The notes: generated by a model not told the origin, from the sequence alone. 64,000 nucleotides of DNA from Candidatus Nitrospira kreftii (GCA_014058405.1 CP047423.1:1860001-1924000); one strand, 5' to 3'; shown: positions 18,189 to 28,146, counted from the first letter of the stretch. Made by a program: numbers and translations.

Positions 18189-21100
18189 GTGGCGTCCTCT
18201 TTTGTTCATCTTCATCTCCATACCCAGTTCAGTCTTCTCGACGGCGCAAATCAGATCGAGCCGCTCGTCCGCCAGATCAAGTCCTTTAACCAGCCTGCCG
18301 TGGCGATGACGGACCATGGCAACATGTTCGGTGCGGTTGAGTTTTACCGCAAAGCGAAGGACGTGGGAGTCAAGCCGATCATCGGGTGCGAGGCGTACAT
18401 GGCCCTCGGAAGTCGACATGCAAAGAAGGACAGTGGGCTTGCGCACAACGATTACTACCATCTCATCTTGCTCGCGCGAAACCTGACCGGTTATCAGAAC
18501 CTTATTAAGCTGGTTAGTAAAGGATATCTTGAGGGGTTCTATTATAAACCTCGGATTGATAAGGAACTCTTAAAGCTTCACCACGATGGGATTATTGCTT
18601 TGTCCGGTTGCTTAAGTGGTGAAATTCCTTACCTCATCGGCCAGAAAGATATGGATGCTGCAATGACGGTGGCTGGCGAGTTCCAGGAGATCTTCGGGAA
18701 AGATCATTTCTATCTTGAGGTTCAGGCTAACGGACTCGATCATCAGCGCGTAGCGAACGCCGGAATCCTGGAAATCCACAAGAAGCTCGGGATTCCGATG
18801 GCAGGCACTAACGATTGCCACTATCTAAAAAAAGATGATGCGCGTCCGCATGAGTTGATGCTGTGTTTGCAAACTGGAAAGACCTTGAGCGATCCCAACC
18901 GGATGAAGTTCGACACAGATCAGCTGTATGTCAAATCTACAGAAGAAATCGCCCCGGCGTTTGCAGAGTTTCCCGATGCCGTGATGAACACCTGCCGTAT
19001 TGCCGACTACTGCGAACTCGATCTCCCCTTGAACAAGACTCATCTCCCACAGTATCGAGTCCCAGAAGGTTTCACAGACCGTGAATCCTATCTTGAGCAT
19101 CTCGCCGTCGCCGGTCTTAAGGAGCGGTTGAAAGAACGCCCGAGCCGTGTCGCCTCGGCTGTTTACGAGCAGCGCCTGAGGGAAGAGCTCATGGTGATTT
19201 GTTCGATGGGGTTCGCCGGATACTTCCTCATCGTATGGGACATTATCCGTTTTGCGCGATCTCGAGCGATCCCTGTGGGACCTGGGCGTGGGTCCGCTGC
19301 CGGGAGTCTTGTTGCGTATGCTCTCAGAATTACAGACCTGGACCCATTAGTTTACACGCTCTTATTCGAGCGATTCTTGAATCCTGAGCGTGTCTCTTTG
19401 CCGGATATCGACATGGATTTCTGCATGGATCGTCGTGGTGAAGTTATCAACTATGTCGTGGACAAGTACGGGACCGATCATGTGGCCCAGATCATTACGT
19501 TCGGAACACTCGGCGCCAAAGCAGCCATCCGTGACGTGGGTCGCGTGTTGGAATTGTCGTACGCCGATGCGGACAAGGTCGCAAAGCTCGTTCCCAATCA
19601 ATTGAATATCACGCTGCAGCAGGCACTGGAAACAGAGCCACGCTTGCGTGAGTTGGTGGAGACCGATCCCAAGATCAAAGAGCTCATGGCGAACGCGCAA
19701 TCGCTTGAAGGTCTGGCCCGCCATGCTTCCACCCATGCTGCCGGCGTCGTGATTTCCGAAGGACCACTCACCGACCATGTCCCGCTCTACAAAGGTGCGA
19801 ATGACGAAATCGTGACCCAGTATTCGATGGGCGACGTCGAGAAAATCGGCTTGGTAAAATTCGATTTCTTGGGCCTCAAAACTCTGACGATGATTCGGCG
19901 CGCTGAAACTCTGATCAACGAGACGCATCCCGAAGCGCCGCCGCTCGTGATCGATCAGATTCCCTTCGATGACCCAGCTGCCTTTGCACTGTTGAGCTCA
20001 GGAAAAACGACTGGATTGTTTCAGCTGGAAAGTTCGGGTATGCGAGATCTGCTGACGGGGCTGAAACCCGACCGGTTCGAAGATATCATTGCCATCATCG
20101 CGCTCTATCGACCAGGCCCGATGGATCTGATTCCAGATTTCATCAAACGCAAACAAGGCAAAGTGCCGATCACCTATGAGGCGCCAGAATTGGAGCCTAT
20201 CCTTAAAGACACGTATGGCGTGATTGTCTATCAAGAGCAAGTGATGGCGATTGCCAATAAAGTGGCCGGCTTCTCGCTGGGGCAAGCCGACATCCTCCGG
20301 CGCGCGATGGGAAAAAAGAAACCAGAGGAGATGGAAAAGCTGCGTGTGAAGTTTCTCGAAGGAGCGACGCAAAAGAACATTCCCGAGAAGAAAGCAGAGA
20401 AGCTCTACGAGTTGATCCAGAAGTTCGCCGGATACGGCTTCAATAAATCGCACGCGGCCGCCTATGCGGTTGTCTGCTACCAAACAGCATACCTCAAGGC
20501 ACACTATCCGACAGAATTCATGGCGGCGCTCATGACGACCGATATGGGCAATCAGGATAAACTGGTCGGCTATTTCACCGAATGTCGGGATCTGGGAATC
20601 AAAGTGTTAGGACCGGACGTGAATGCCAGCCGAAAGCAATTCGCCGTCGACGACGGGGCCATCCGGTTCGGTTTGGCGGCGATCAAGAATGTCGGTGAAG
20701 GAGCTGTTGAGTCGGTCCTGGAAGTGCGATCGCAGACCGGCCCCTTCGCATCGTTCTTTGATTTTTGCCGGCGGGTCGACTTGCATAAAGTCAATAAGCG
20801 GATGTTGGAAGGATTGATCAAAGCCGGCGCCTTCGATGCTACCTGCGCCAAGCGATCGCAACTCATGGCCGTGCTTGATCAAGCCGTCGAAGAAGGTGCA
20901 GCTTCACAGCGAGAACGCGATCTCGGACAAATCAGTATCTTTGGCGAGGAACCCAATGGACACAGCGCCTCGGTGACCCTGCCCACTCCTGTCTTACCTT
21001 CTGTGCCAGAATGGGACCAGGCCCAACGACTCAAGTACGAGCGTGAATTGACCGGGTTTTATATTTCCGCCCATCCTCTTACGCGCTACGAAGCAACACT

Positions 21101-21653
21101 CGGTGCCCTGTCCACCACATTCTCGATCGGCCTGAAGGATTGCGCCGACGGTGGTGAAGTGAAGCTCTGCGGCATTATTGCTGCCGTCAAATCGATGCTC
21201 ACTAAGAAGGGCGATCGTATGGCCTACCTGACGGTGGAAGACTTGCAGGGCACCGCTGAGGTGATCGTCTTCCCCGATCTATTCAAGACAGCGGGAGACT
21301 TGATCGCACCGGAACGGCTTGTCAGAATTACGGGCACAATCGATCGTGGCGATAAAGGCACAAAAATCCGCGGTAGCAAGATTGAGCCATTGGCTGAGGT
21401 CCAAGCTCAGTCGATCAAACGTATTCGTATCCGCCTCACTGATCGTCCTGAAGTAAGGGAACAACTGCCTCGCTTGCTCGAGGTTCTCCGGCGGCATCCC
21501 GGCAGCACAACGATTTCCATGTCGATTCGAACCGAGGGGCCCTTAGAAGCAGAGACGGCTCCACTCCAGCATCTCACAGTCTGTCCAAGCGACCACTTTG
21601 TATCGGATGTTGAAGAAGTGCTAGGCAAAGGGACCCTTTCTTTGCTATCTTAG
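18189..21653 (+). CDS. dnaE: DNA polymerase III alpha subunit
   Basis: The replicative DNA polymerase catalytic subunit, 1154 residues. The GTG at 18189 is preferred because GAGGTG lies eight bases upstream and the protein then starts with the PHP-domain signature SSFVHLHLHTQFSLLDGA; a longer frame begins at GTG 18114. Catalytic aspartates sit in PDIDMDFC (about residues 405-410). The fingers region contains GFNKSHAAAYAV. Near the C-terminus an OB fold (VKLCGIIAAVKSMLTKKG) and a final domain are present. DnaE1 type, without a fused exonuclease. accA follows closely. Confidence 0.95.
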   Translation: MASSFVHLHLHTQFSLLDGANQIEPLVRQIKSFNQPAVAMTDHGNMFGAVEFYRKAKDVGVKPIIGCEAYMALGSRHAKKDSGLAHNDYYHLILLARNLTGYQNLIKLVSKGYLEGFYYKPRIDKELLKLHHDGIIALSGCLSGEIPYLIGQKDMDAAMTVAGEFQEIFGKDHFYLEVQANGLDHQRVANAGILEIHKKLGIPMAGTNDCHYLKKDDARPHELMLCLQTGKTLSDPNRMKFDTDQLYVKSTEEIAPAFAEFPDAVMNTCRIADYCELDLPLNKTHLPQYRVPEGFTDRESYLEHLAVAGLKERLKERPSRVASAVYEQRLREELMVICSMGFAGYFLIVWDIIRFARSRAIPVGPGRGSAAGSLVAYALRITDLDPLVYTLLFERFLNPERVSLPDIDMDFCMDRRGEVINYVVDKYGTDHVAQIITFGTLGAKAAIRDVGRVLELSYADADKVAKLVPNQLNITLQQALETEPRLRELVETDPKIKELMANAQSLEGLARHASTHAAGVVISEGPLTDHVPLYKGANDEIVTQYSMGDVEKIGLVKFDFLGLKTLTMIRRAETLINETHPEAPPLVIDQIPFDDPAAFALLSSGKTTGLFQLESSGMRDLLTGLKPDRFEDIIAIIALYRPGPMDLIPDFIKRKQGKVPITYEAPELEPILKDTYGVIVYQEQVMAIANKVAGFSLGQADILRRAMGKKKPEEMEKLRVKFLEGATQKNIPEKKAEKLYELIQKFAGYGFNKSHAAAYAVVCYQTAYLKAHYPTEFMAALMTTDMGNQDKLVGYFTECRDLGIKVLGPDVNASRKQFAVDDGAIRFGLAAIKNVGEGAVESVLEVRSQTGPFASFFDFCRRVDLHKVNKRMLEGLIKAGAFDATCAKRSQLMAVLDQAVEEGAASQRERDLGQISIFGEEPNGHSASVTLPTPVLPSVPEWDQAQRLKYERELTGFYISAHPLTRYEATLGALSTTFSIGLKDCADGGEVKLCGIIAAVKSMLTKKGDRMAYLTVEDLQGTAEVIVFPDLFKTAGDLIAPERLVRITGTIDRGDKGTKIRGSKIEPLAEVQAQSIKRIRIRLTDRPEVREQLPRLLEVLRRHPGSTTISMSIRTEGPLEAETAPLQHLTVCPSDHFVSDVEEVLGKGTLSLLS

Positions 21654-21667
21654 GCAGTGCTGTTAGG

Positions 21668-21683
21668 GAGACCTATAGGTCTC
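21668..21683. promoter_or_regulatory. Perfect 16-bp palindrome between dnaE and accA
   Basis: GAGACCTATAGGTCTC reads the same on both strands. It lies 14 bases after the dnaE stop and 39 bases before the accA ATG. It could be an operator or a small transcript hairpin; neither is shown. Confidence 0.4.
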
Positions 21684-21722
21684 ATAGCTCTCTTGTGTCA
21701 CGGGCTGGATTGCTGAACATCT

Positions 21723-22688
21723 ATGCGAGATTACCTCGAGTTTGAGAAGCCGATCCGAGAAATCGAAGAGAAGATTGAGAAACTCTCTGCCGCCACTTCC
21801 AGCGGTAAGGCGTCTTCCCAAAACGACATTCGGAAGCTTCGTGCAAAGCTTGCCCAGGTCGAACATGATCTTTATAAAAACCTCACCCCCTGGCAGAGAA
21901 CTCAGTTGGCCCGGCACCCTCAACGTCCAAGTACCTTAGATTATATCGGCGAGCTGACTCGAGACTTCCTCGAGTTCCATGGAGACCGTGTGTTTGGGGA
22001 CGATCGGGCTATCGTAGGAGGGTTCGCTCGATTTAACGACCGTCCCATCATGATTATTGGTCATCAGAAAGGCAAGACGCTGAAGGAGCGCGTGCAGCGA
22101 AACTTCGGCATGCCTAATCCTGAAGGATATCGGAAAGCGCTCCGTCTCATGAAACTGGCGGAAAAGTTCAACCGGCCGATTGTGACATTTATTGATACGC
22201 CAGGAGCCTATCCCGGTATCGGAGCCGAGGAGCGTGGGCAAGCTGAAGCTATCGCGCACAACTTATTCGTCATGTCTCGGTTGACGGTTCCTATTCTTTC
22301 CGTGGTCATTGGTGAAGGAGGAAGTGGAGGCGCCCTGGCCCTGGGTGTAGCTGATCGCATCCTGATGCTGGAACATTCGGTCTATTCGGTCATTTCACCC
22401 GAAGGATGTGCCGCGATTCTCTGGGATAATCCTGAGAAGATTCCCGATGCCGCGTCCTCGCTGAAGATGACTGCGGATGATCTGGCTGAACTGGGTGTGA
22501 TCGACCAGATTGTCTCCGAACCACTGGGCGGCGCCCATCGTGAACCGAGAGCCGTGTACGATCAAGTCGGCAAGGCCCTGACCAACCAGTTGTTTGAGCT
22601 GCTCGATGTCCACCAGACCGGACAACTCATCATGCAGCGAGACCAGAAGTACCGTAAAATAGGAGCCGTGACGGGCCTTCTTTCTTAA
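21723..22688 (+). CDS. accA: Acetyl-CoA carboxylase carboxyltransferase subunit alpha
   Basis: Transfers the carboxyl group from biotin to acetyl-CoA in the first step of fatty-acid synthesis, together with AccD. 321 residues, normal length. It begins LEFEKPIREIEEKIEKL. The crotonase-like core is visible in FHGDRVFGDDRAIVGG, FIDTPGAYPGIGAEERGQ and GEGGSGGALALG, and the end has LTNQLFELLDVH. It probably shares a transcript with dnaE, a pairing found in many bacteria. Confidence 0.95.
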   Translation: MRDYLEFEKPIREIEEKIEKLSAATSSGKASSQNDIRKLRAKLAQVEHDLYKNLTPWQRTQLARHPQRPSTLDYIGELTRDFLEFHGDRVFGDDRAIVGGFARFNDRPIMIIGHQKGKTLKERVQRNFGMPNPEGYRKALRLMKLAEKFNRPIVTFIDTPGAYPGIGAEERGQAEAIAHNLFVMSRLTVPILSVVIGEGGSGGALALGVADRILMLEHSVYSVISPEGCAAILWDNPEKIPDAASSLKMTADDLAELGVIDQIVSEPLGGAHREPRAVYDQVGKALTNQLFELLDVHQTGQLIMQRDQKYRKIGAVTGLLS

Positions 22689-22711
22689 TCGCGGCTGATC
22701 TTCTTCTCCAC

Positions 22712-23305
22712 TTACTCCTTTCGTATCGGAAGAAGTCCCGTCTCGGTAAATCGTCGTTCGATCACCGTGAGAATGCGTTCGGCTAATGCCGGACGAAATG
22801 GATCGAATACCGCGGCTGCCAAATATCGATTGATGGTCGCCGGTAATTTCCGAAACCACGCTACAGCCGATTTCCTTGCCTGTTCAGCCAGACCACCACT
22901 GAGGACTCGTCGAATCTCACGCTCAAAGAACGCGACGTGCACCACCTCATCTTCAAGAATCGAGGCGAGATCCGGCCTGAGTTGAAGAAGTAACCTGGCG
23001 AATTCAAGCCCGAGAGACTCATAGCCGTAGATCTGAACGGCTAGGACCGACCATTGTTGCGGAACGGATGGAAGGCGTTCGCGTTCACGAGGTCGACGAC
23101 CGATCATCGCTTCAAACTGTATCAGGTGTTGCTGCTCATCTTCCTCATGTTTCCGAAGAAACGCATACACGTGAACAGGAACGTCCTGTTGTTGCGCCGA
23201 GCGCACTGTCCATAGCGCCATCGCTTCGGCTTTGAGAAACCGCTCCAATAAGGCAGGTTCGCACTCCGGTGGGAGCCAAATGGACGTAGTCTCCTGACTC
23301 GACAT
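22712..23305 (-). CDS. Ferritin-like diiron-type protein
   Basis: 197 residues from the ATG at 23305; the frame is open further upstream but without conserved sequence. The four-helix pattern shows glutamate and histidine ligands in ERFLKAEAMALW, KHEEDEQQHLIQFE, SLGLEFARLL and LEDEVVHVAFFEREI, in the ferritin/rubrerythrin-like order E...ExxH...E...ExxH. It may bind two irons and act in oxidation or oxygen protection, but the substrate is unknown. Convergent with accA. Confidence 0.65.
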   Translation of the reverse strand: MSSQETTSIWLPPECEPALLERFLKAEAMALWTVRSAQQQDVPVHVYAFLRKHEEDEQQHLIQFEAMIGRRPRERERLPSVPQQWSVLAVQIYGYESLGLEFARLLLQLRPDLASILEDEVVHVAFFEREIRRVLSGGLAEQARKSAVAWFRKLPATINRYLAAAVFDPFRPALAERILTVIERRFTETGLLPIRKE

Positions 23306-23503
23306 GATGGTTGCATCGTACGCAAAGTGCCCGGAGTTGTCCAAACTTCTGTTGCGGAGGGTTGACTGATACCTCAGATCTGTGTACATCCTAGATCTAT
23401 CTGAGGAATGGTGATTTTGCGAGGCTCCACGTGGCGGCTCACTGGACCGATTGTCAACCAGAACGCACGGATGACAGCTCGGTGAATGCATGAGGTTCTA
23501 CCC

Positions 23504-24229
23504 ATGACAAACCCCTCCATAGCTGTGTCACCGGTTGTCCGACGGGTCATTCTGTGTCTACTCGCAGCCGCGTTACTCACAGACATAGGCTGTGTCAGTC
23601 GGCGCGCCTATGAGCAGATCAAAGCGGAGACGATTGAACATACTCAAGCCTTAACGACAGCCCGAGAGGACATCAACGAGCTCGATCGGCAAATAGCGGA
23701 GCTGCAGGCCGCCAATCGGCAAGAGGATGCTATCGCCGGTGAGCTTCGTGCAACCATTCAGCGTGAAGAAGTACAGCTGCCGATTATGCGTCAGCAAGCG
23801 GAGGAACGGCTCTCGTCTCTGAAGACTCAGGTGGCTAGTCTGCTGAACCAGAGTTGGCACCTGGCTCGCAAGATCGCGGACATTCGGGACGAGAGTGCTT
23901 CGTTGCAAAGTATGGCTGGCCGATACAAACAAGAAATGGAGGAGACTCACGCCTCGCTGCGGCGAGTGGCCTCTCACTCGACCAAGCCCTCCGTCACACA
24001 TACGACGCCGGCAGAAGAAGAACCTTCCACCATCCCAGCACAACCGCCCATTGAGGATATTGCGCCACCGCAGGTCGCACAAGCTGTTTCCCCAGCTCCC
24101 AATCTCGCGCCGGTTGCGCCGTCTGCTTCTTCATCCTCTGTGAATGTCGAACCATCTACGACCAACGACTCCTGGATCGGTATGATCACCAGCTGGCTCC
24201 TGGCGCTTTGGAATTGGCTCATCAGTTAG
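23504..24229 (+). CDS. Coiled-coil lipoprotein of unknown function
   Basis: 241 residues from the ATG at 23504, which has GAGG eight bases upstream; an ATG at 23486 is in frame but poorly placed. The signal sequence ends in TDIGC, a lipobox-like site at about residue 25. Residues 30-145 form a long heptad coiled coil. A Pro/Ala/Ser/Thr-rich stretch follows, then a hydrophobic C-terminal segment (WIGMITSWLLALWNWLIS) that may anchor in a membrane. Double anchoring (lipid plus C-terminal helix) would be unusual. Confidence 0.6.
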   Translation: MTNPSIAVSPVVRRVILCLLAAALLTDIGCVSRRAYEQIKAETIEHTQALTTAREDINELDRQIAELQAANRQEDAIAGELRATIQREEVQLPIMRQQAEERLSSLKTQVASLLNQSWHLARKIADIRDESASLQSMAGRYKQEMEETHASLRRVASHSTKPSVTHTTPAEEEPSTIPAQPPIEDIAPPQVAQAVSPAPNLAPVAPSASSSSVNVEPSTTNDSWIGMITSWLLALWNWLIS

Positions 24230-24249
24230 CTCGAACGGTTTGTGCGTTG

Positions 24250-25506
24250 TTAGACAACACGCTCTCTTTGGTCCTCGGTCGATATCTGTGCGTTGCCCCA
24301 CTCAGCCGCTGCAGCTCCGGCAAGATGTCCGGTTGCCAAACAGCCCGTCAGGAGATATCCACCGGTCGGTGCTTCCCAATCCAGCATTTCTCCCGCGCAA
24401 AATACTCCTGGGATAGAACGCAGCATCAATCTCGTGTCCAGCGCCTCGAACAAGACGCCACCGGCCGTGCTGATGGCTTCTTCGAGCGGACGAGGACCCA
24501 CGAGCGTGATCGGCAGAGATTTGAGTGCTGTAGCCAAGCGAGCAGGATCCCTGAAGACTTCTTTGGGTATTGTCTCGTGTAAAAGACCTGCTTTAACTCC
24601 CATGATCCCAGCGCACCGTTTGAGATGCGTCGCAACCGTTCGCTTGCTGCGCGGCTTCGAAAGATCTTGTACGAGTTGCTGCAGCGGGCGATCCGGCAGG
24701 AGATCTAACCACAGGGTGGTGACTCCCTCCGCGGCAATTCCATCACGTGCAGCGGCTGAGACCATATAGATAACGCCTCCCTCTACTCCGTTTGCCGTAA
24801 TCACGAACTCGCCCATCCGACGAATCACAGTGCCGTCGATGGCTTTCACCGTGACTTGAACCGTTTTGACTGGATATCCAGCGAACTTCGTGCGGAAGTA
24901 CTCGCTCCATCGTACATCAAATCCACAATTAGCTGGCTTCAGCGGAGTCATCGGCACCTTCCGTTCAGCTAGAATGTGAATCCATGTGGCATCGGAGCCG
25001 AGATGTGGCCAACTGCCTCCTCCCAGCGCCAATACCACAGCGTCAGCCTGAACGCTCTGCAGCCCTTGCGGGCTGTTGAAGAGAGGGTTTCCTTCTTGAT
25101 CCAAGCCACACCATCGATGTTTAACATGGAATTGTACGCCGGCTTTTCGCAATCGACGTAGCCATGCACGCAAAATCGGCGCAGCCTTGAGGTCCAACGG
25201 AAAGACACGTCCTGAACTGCCGACAAATGTCTCAATGTTTAGGCTGTGAGCCCACGCCCGTATGGCTTCAGGAGGGAACGATCGAATCGCAGGTTCAATG
25301 TCATGGCGTCGAGTGCCATAACGTGAGAGGAATTGCTCCATCGGTTCTGAATGGGTGAGATTCAATCCCCCCTTTCCTGCCAGCAGAAATTTTCGCCCGA
25401 CCGAGGGCATGGCGTCATAGAGTTTGACTTCGGCACCACCTCTAACCGCTGCCTCTGCTGCCGTCAGCCCGGCAGGACCACCACCGATGATTGCTACTGT
25501 TGCCAT
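24250..25506 (-). CDS. HI0933/YhiN-like FAD flavoprotein (TIGR03862 type)
   Basis: 418 residues. An N-terminal dinucleotide fold is clear (VAIIGGGPAGLTAAEAAVRGG), followed by the family motif PSVGRKFLLAGKGGLNLTHSE at residues 36-57 and, near the C-terminus, GVFCAGEMLDWEAPTGGYLL with the second FAD contact. The family contains predicted NAD(P)/FAD oxidoreductases of unproven substrate. The end lies 20 bases from the lipoprotein gene on the opposite strand. Confidence 0.85.
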   Translation of the reverse strand: MATVAIIGGGPAGLTAAEAAVRGGAEVKLYDAMPSVGRKFLLAGKGGLNLTHSEPMEQFLSRYGTRRHDIEPAIRSFPPEAIRAWAHSLNIETFVGSSGRVFPLDLKAAPILRAWLRRLRKAGVQFHVKHRWCGLDQEGNPLFNSPQGLQSVQADAVVLALGGGSWPHLGSDATWIHILAERKVPMTPLKPANCGFDVRWSEYFRTKFAGYPVKTVQVTVKAIDGTVIRRMGEFVITANGVEGGVIYMVSAAARDGIAAEGVTTLWLDLLPDRPLQQLVQDLSKPRSKRTVATHLKRCAGIMGVKAGLLHETIPKEVFRDPARLATALKSLPITLVGPRPLEEAISTAGGVLFEALDTRLMLRSIPGVFCAGEMLDWEAPTGGYLLTGCLATGHLAGAAAAEWGNAQISTEDQRERVV

Positions 25507-25834
25507 TACAATCCTAATCCTTCATTAAAATGGTTTAATCGTATCATGTACATAAATACACACATTAATACACATATTACAAAAATAAACGAGCCTGCCG
25601 CGAGCTGAGAGCCACAGGCGCAGGTCTAAGCCTACATTCCTACAGGCAAATCATGAATGAATTTGCCATGCGTTGAAATATCACAATAAATCGATATGTC
25701 CGAGTAGGTCTACTTATTGCACAAACCCATTCTGCAACCCAGCGATGGCCATCGTGTTGCAGTATTCTTCCTATTTTCATCTTGCCTGATATGTAGGCGA
25801 GGAACTACCAGAATAGAAATAAAGGAGCATGATG
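25507..25834. other. AT-rich intergenic region upstream of the peroxidase
   Basis: About 330 bases, clearly richer in A/T than the flanks (repeated ACACATTA-like runs near 25555-25585). A GCCTG...CAGGC inverted repeat lies near 25594-25622. A strong ribosome site AAAGGAG is at about 25821-25827. No gene seen. Confidence 0.5.
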
Positions 25835-27463
25835 ATGCGTATTCGAGCGAAGTGTTGTGTCGTGCTTGGCATTGTTGGGCTATTGTCCAGCAATGTTGAG
25901 GACGTACTTGCCGCTGAGGATTTAGGGAAAAGAAACAACTTACGCGTGACAAAACCTACCCGTCCACACAATCCCGACGATTCGTTTAGCCGAATGTTCC
26001 CAGGTCTATTCCCCTACGCGCCGGCCACGAATGAAGCCAGAGAACAGGCTCACAAGGTTGGTGGGGTGGTTGATGCGGCGGACAACCTGACCGATCCAAT
26101 TCAGTCGATCACGAACCCCGGAGTTTTCAGTCCGAACAATCCTGACAATCCGAAAATGACGGCGGGGATGACTTTCTTCGGGCAGTTCCTCGATCATGAT
26201 ATGACTCTCGCGTTGAAAGCTCCGCTCACTGAACCGACTGATCCCAGGCGAACCACTAATTTTCGGTCCGCGGAGTTGGACCTCGATAGCCTGTACGGTG
26301 AAGGCCCTGACAAATCACCGGAACTTTACGATACCAGTTCCGGTGCTATCAAATTCCGCGTTGAAGTCCTTCCCGGTTCGAAAGAGGTTTCCAGAAAAGG
26401 CGCGGAGCGCTTCGATCTTCCGCGCGATGGGAACAACAACGCGATCATCGGAGATAGCCGGAATGATGAAAATATCATCATCAGTCAATTCCATCTGGCG
26501 ATGCTGATGTTTCACAATGCGGTGACCGATCAGGTGCGTAAGGATCCGGCATTTGCCAACCGTTCAGCCAAGGAGGTCTTCGCTGAGGCGCAGCGTCAGG
26601 TGCGCTGGCACTACCAATGGATCATCCTCAATGAATTCTTGCCGCTCACGATCGGGCAAGGTCGGGTAAATGAGATCCTACGCAGAGGTCCACGATTTTA
26701 TAATATAACCGACCGTTCACGGGACAAGGAATTCCGCTCGCGCAACCAGGACCCGTTGATCCCAGTGGAATTCGCCGTAGCCGCTTACCGGTTCGGCCAT
26801 TCCCAAGTCCGGCCGAGTTATCGAATAAATTTCGGACCGACTGGAGGGCAGCCGGTCTTCATGTTCATTTTCGACGATACAACCGAAAACGCTAGCGCTA
26901 CTGATCCCACCGACATGCGAGGCGGCAAGAGGGCGGCTCGTCGATTCGTCGATTGGCAGACCTTCTTCGATTTCGGGGACGGCAACGTGCGCAACAACAA
27001 GAAGATCGACACTAAACTCTCAAGCCCCCTGATGTTTCTTCCGGGACAAAAAGGGCCAGCTGCGGGGCTCCCAACGGATGGACCACAGTCTCTGGCCTCT
27101 CGAAATCTCATGCGCCACGTGAACTTTGGAATCCCCTCGGGGCAAGCGATCGCACGTGTCATGGGAGTCCGGGTGTTGACTCCGGAGCAATTATCGGACA
27201 TGACTCCTTACGGCATGGAGAAGAATACCCCCCTCTGGTATTACATTCTGAAAGAAGCTGAGGTCCTTGAGCAAGGTGAACGGCTGGGGCCAGTCGGAGG
27301 CGGTATTGTCGGCGAAGTCTTTATTGGACTCCTGAAATCCGATAAAGACTCCTACCTCTCTGCGAATAGAAACTGGAAACCGACTTTGCCATCCGCGAAA
27401 CGGGGCGACTTTGAGATCACTGATCTGCTGAAGTTTGCCGGGGTTGTTCCTCCATTGCAGTAG
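25835..27463 (+). CDS. Secreted animal-type haem peroxidase
   Basis: 542 residues from the third of three consecutive ATGs, which has the best spacing to AAAGGAG. A signal peptide covers about residues 1-27. The distal haem motif GQFLDHD gives Gln117, Asp120 and His121, matching the Gln-Asp-His arrangement of myeloperoxidase-type enzymes, where the Asp can bond the haem covalently. The proximal histidine is likely in YRFGHSQVRPSY. Such enzymes oxidise halides or organic substrates with hydrogen peroxide. Placement in the periplasm or outside is inferred from the signal peptide. It appears monocistronic, ending at a strong hairpin. Confidence 0.85.
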   Translation: MRIRAKCCVVLGIVGLLSSNVEDVLAAEDLGKRNNLRVTKPTRPHNPDDSFSRMFPGLFPYAPATNEAREQAHKVGGVVDAADNLTDPIQSITNPGVFSPNNPDNPKMTAGMTFFGQFLDHDMTLALKAPLTEPTDPRRTTNFRSAELDLDSLYGEGPDKSPELYDTSSGAIKFRVEVLPGSKEVSRKGAERFDLPRDGNNNAIIGDSRNDENIIISQFHLAMLMFHNAVTDQVRKDPAFANRSAKEVFAEAQRQVRWHYQWIILNEFLPLTIGQGRVNEILRRGPRFYNITDRSRDKEFRSRNQDPLIPVEFAVAAYRFGHSQVRPSYRINFGPTGGQPVFMFIFDDTTENASATDPTDMRGGKRAARRFVDWQTFFDFGDGNVRNNKKIDTKLSSPLMFLPGQKGPAAGLPTDGPQSLASRNLMRHVNFGIPSGQAIARVMGVRVLTPEQLSDMTPYGMEKNTPLWYYILKEAEVLEQGERLGPVGGGIVGEVFIGLLKSDKDSYLSANRNWKPTLPSAKRGDFEITDLLKFAGVVPPLQ

Positions 27464-27481
27464 TCAATCCTGCAACACCCT

Positions 27482-27508
27482 GGGCGCCCTCCTCTCTGGA
27501 GGGCGCCC
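27482..27508. terminator. Perfect 11-bp stem-loop between convergent genes
   Basis: GGGCGCCCTCC, a five-base loop TCTCT, then GGAGGGCGCCC. It lies 18 bases after the peroxidase stop and 14 bases from the end of the convergent sigma-factor gene. There is no T-run on either side, but the position and very stable stem suggest bidirectional termination. Confidence 0.65.
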
Positions 27509-27522
27509 CGACAACACAGGCG

Positions 27523-28146
27523 TTATGCTTTATTCACCTGATTGCAGCTCTCCTCTTGGGCACAGAGAGTTCTTACCTTACCACGTGGACGATAGTCGGC
27601 GACTCCACCCCTCCGGTCCAACTCAATCAAGCAGCAGTCCTCGAGCATCTGTTTCAGTTGTCTTCGCCCACGTTGCACACGAGATTTCATCCCTGAAAGA
27701 GAAAGGCCCATCTGTTCGGCTGCAGCCTGCTGCGTCAGTCCCTCGATTTCCACGAGGGTGATCGCATCTCGATAATCCTGCGAGAGCCGCTCGATCATGG
27801 GACGAATGCAACTGGAAAGTTCCGATCGAGACTCTCCACCCTCGGCTTGACGAGCAGCCTCTGAGTTCTTTGATACTTCATTAAAGACTTCAAGTTCCGA
27901 ACTCAGTCCCGCAGGGATCTCCCGTTGTTTCCCAGGATTTCGGTAATGATCGATGATCGCATTCCGCGTGACCTGATAGATCCAGGAGACGATTCGTCGG
28001 GGATCGTTCACCGAATCCATCTGCCGATGAACACGGACAAAGACGTCCTGCAGAATGTCATCAACATGATCGTTCACCCGCTTAGCAATGAAGGCACGAA
28101 GGCCGTCATGCATCAGTTGCCAGAGTTCTTCCGTCGTCTTTGTCAT
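27523..28146 (-). CDS. ECF-type sigma factor, SigZ-like
   Basis: 207 residues from the ATG at 28146. Region 2 is visible in VDDILQDVFVRVHRQMD and RRIVSWIYQVTRNAIIDHYR (about residues 25-70). Region 4 is in LTQQAAAEQMGLSLSGMKSRVQRGRRQLKQML (about 140-170). The pattern and the Cys-containing tail (CCLIELDRRGGV, CAQEESC) resemble SigZ. No anti-sigma gene is adjacent. It lies 46 bases behind the ArsI-like gene on the same strand, so the two are probably co-transcribed. Confidence 0.85.
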   Translation of the reverse strand: MTKTTEELWQLMHDGLRAFIAKRVNDHVDDILQDVFVRVHRQMDSVNDPRRIVSWIYQVTRNAIIDHYRNPGKQREIPAGLSSELEVFNEVSKNSEAARQAEGGESRSELSSCIRPMIERLSQDYRDAITLVEIEGLTQQAAAEQMGLSLSGMKSRVQRGRRQLKQMLEDCCLIELDRRGGVADYRPRGKVRTLCAQEESCNQVNKA

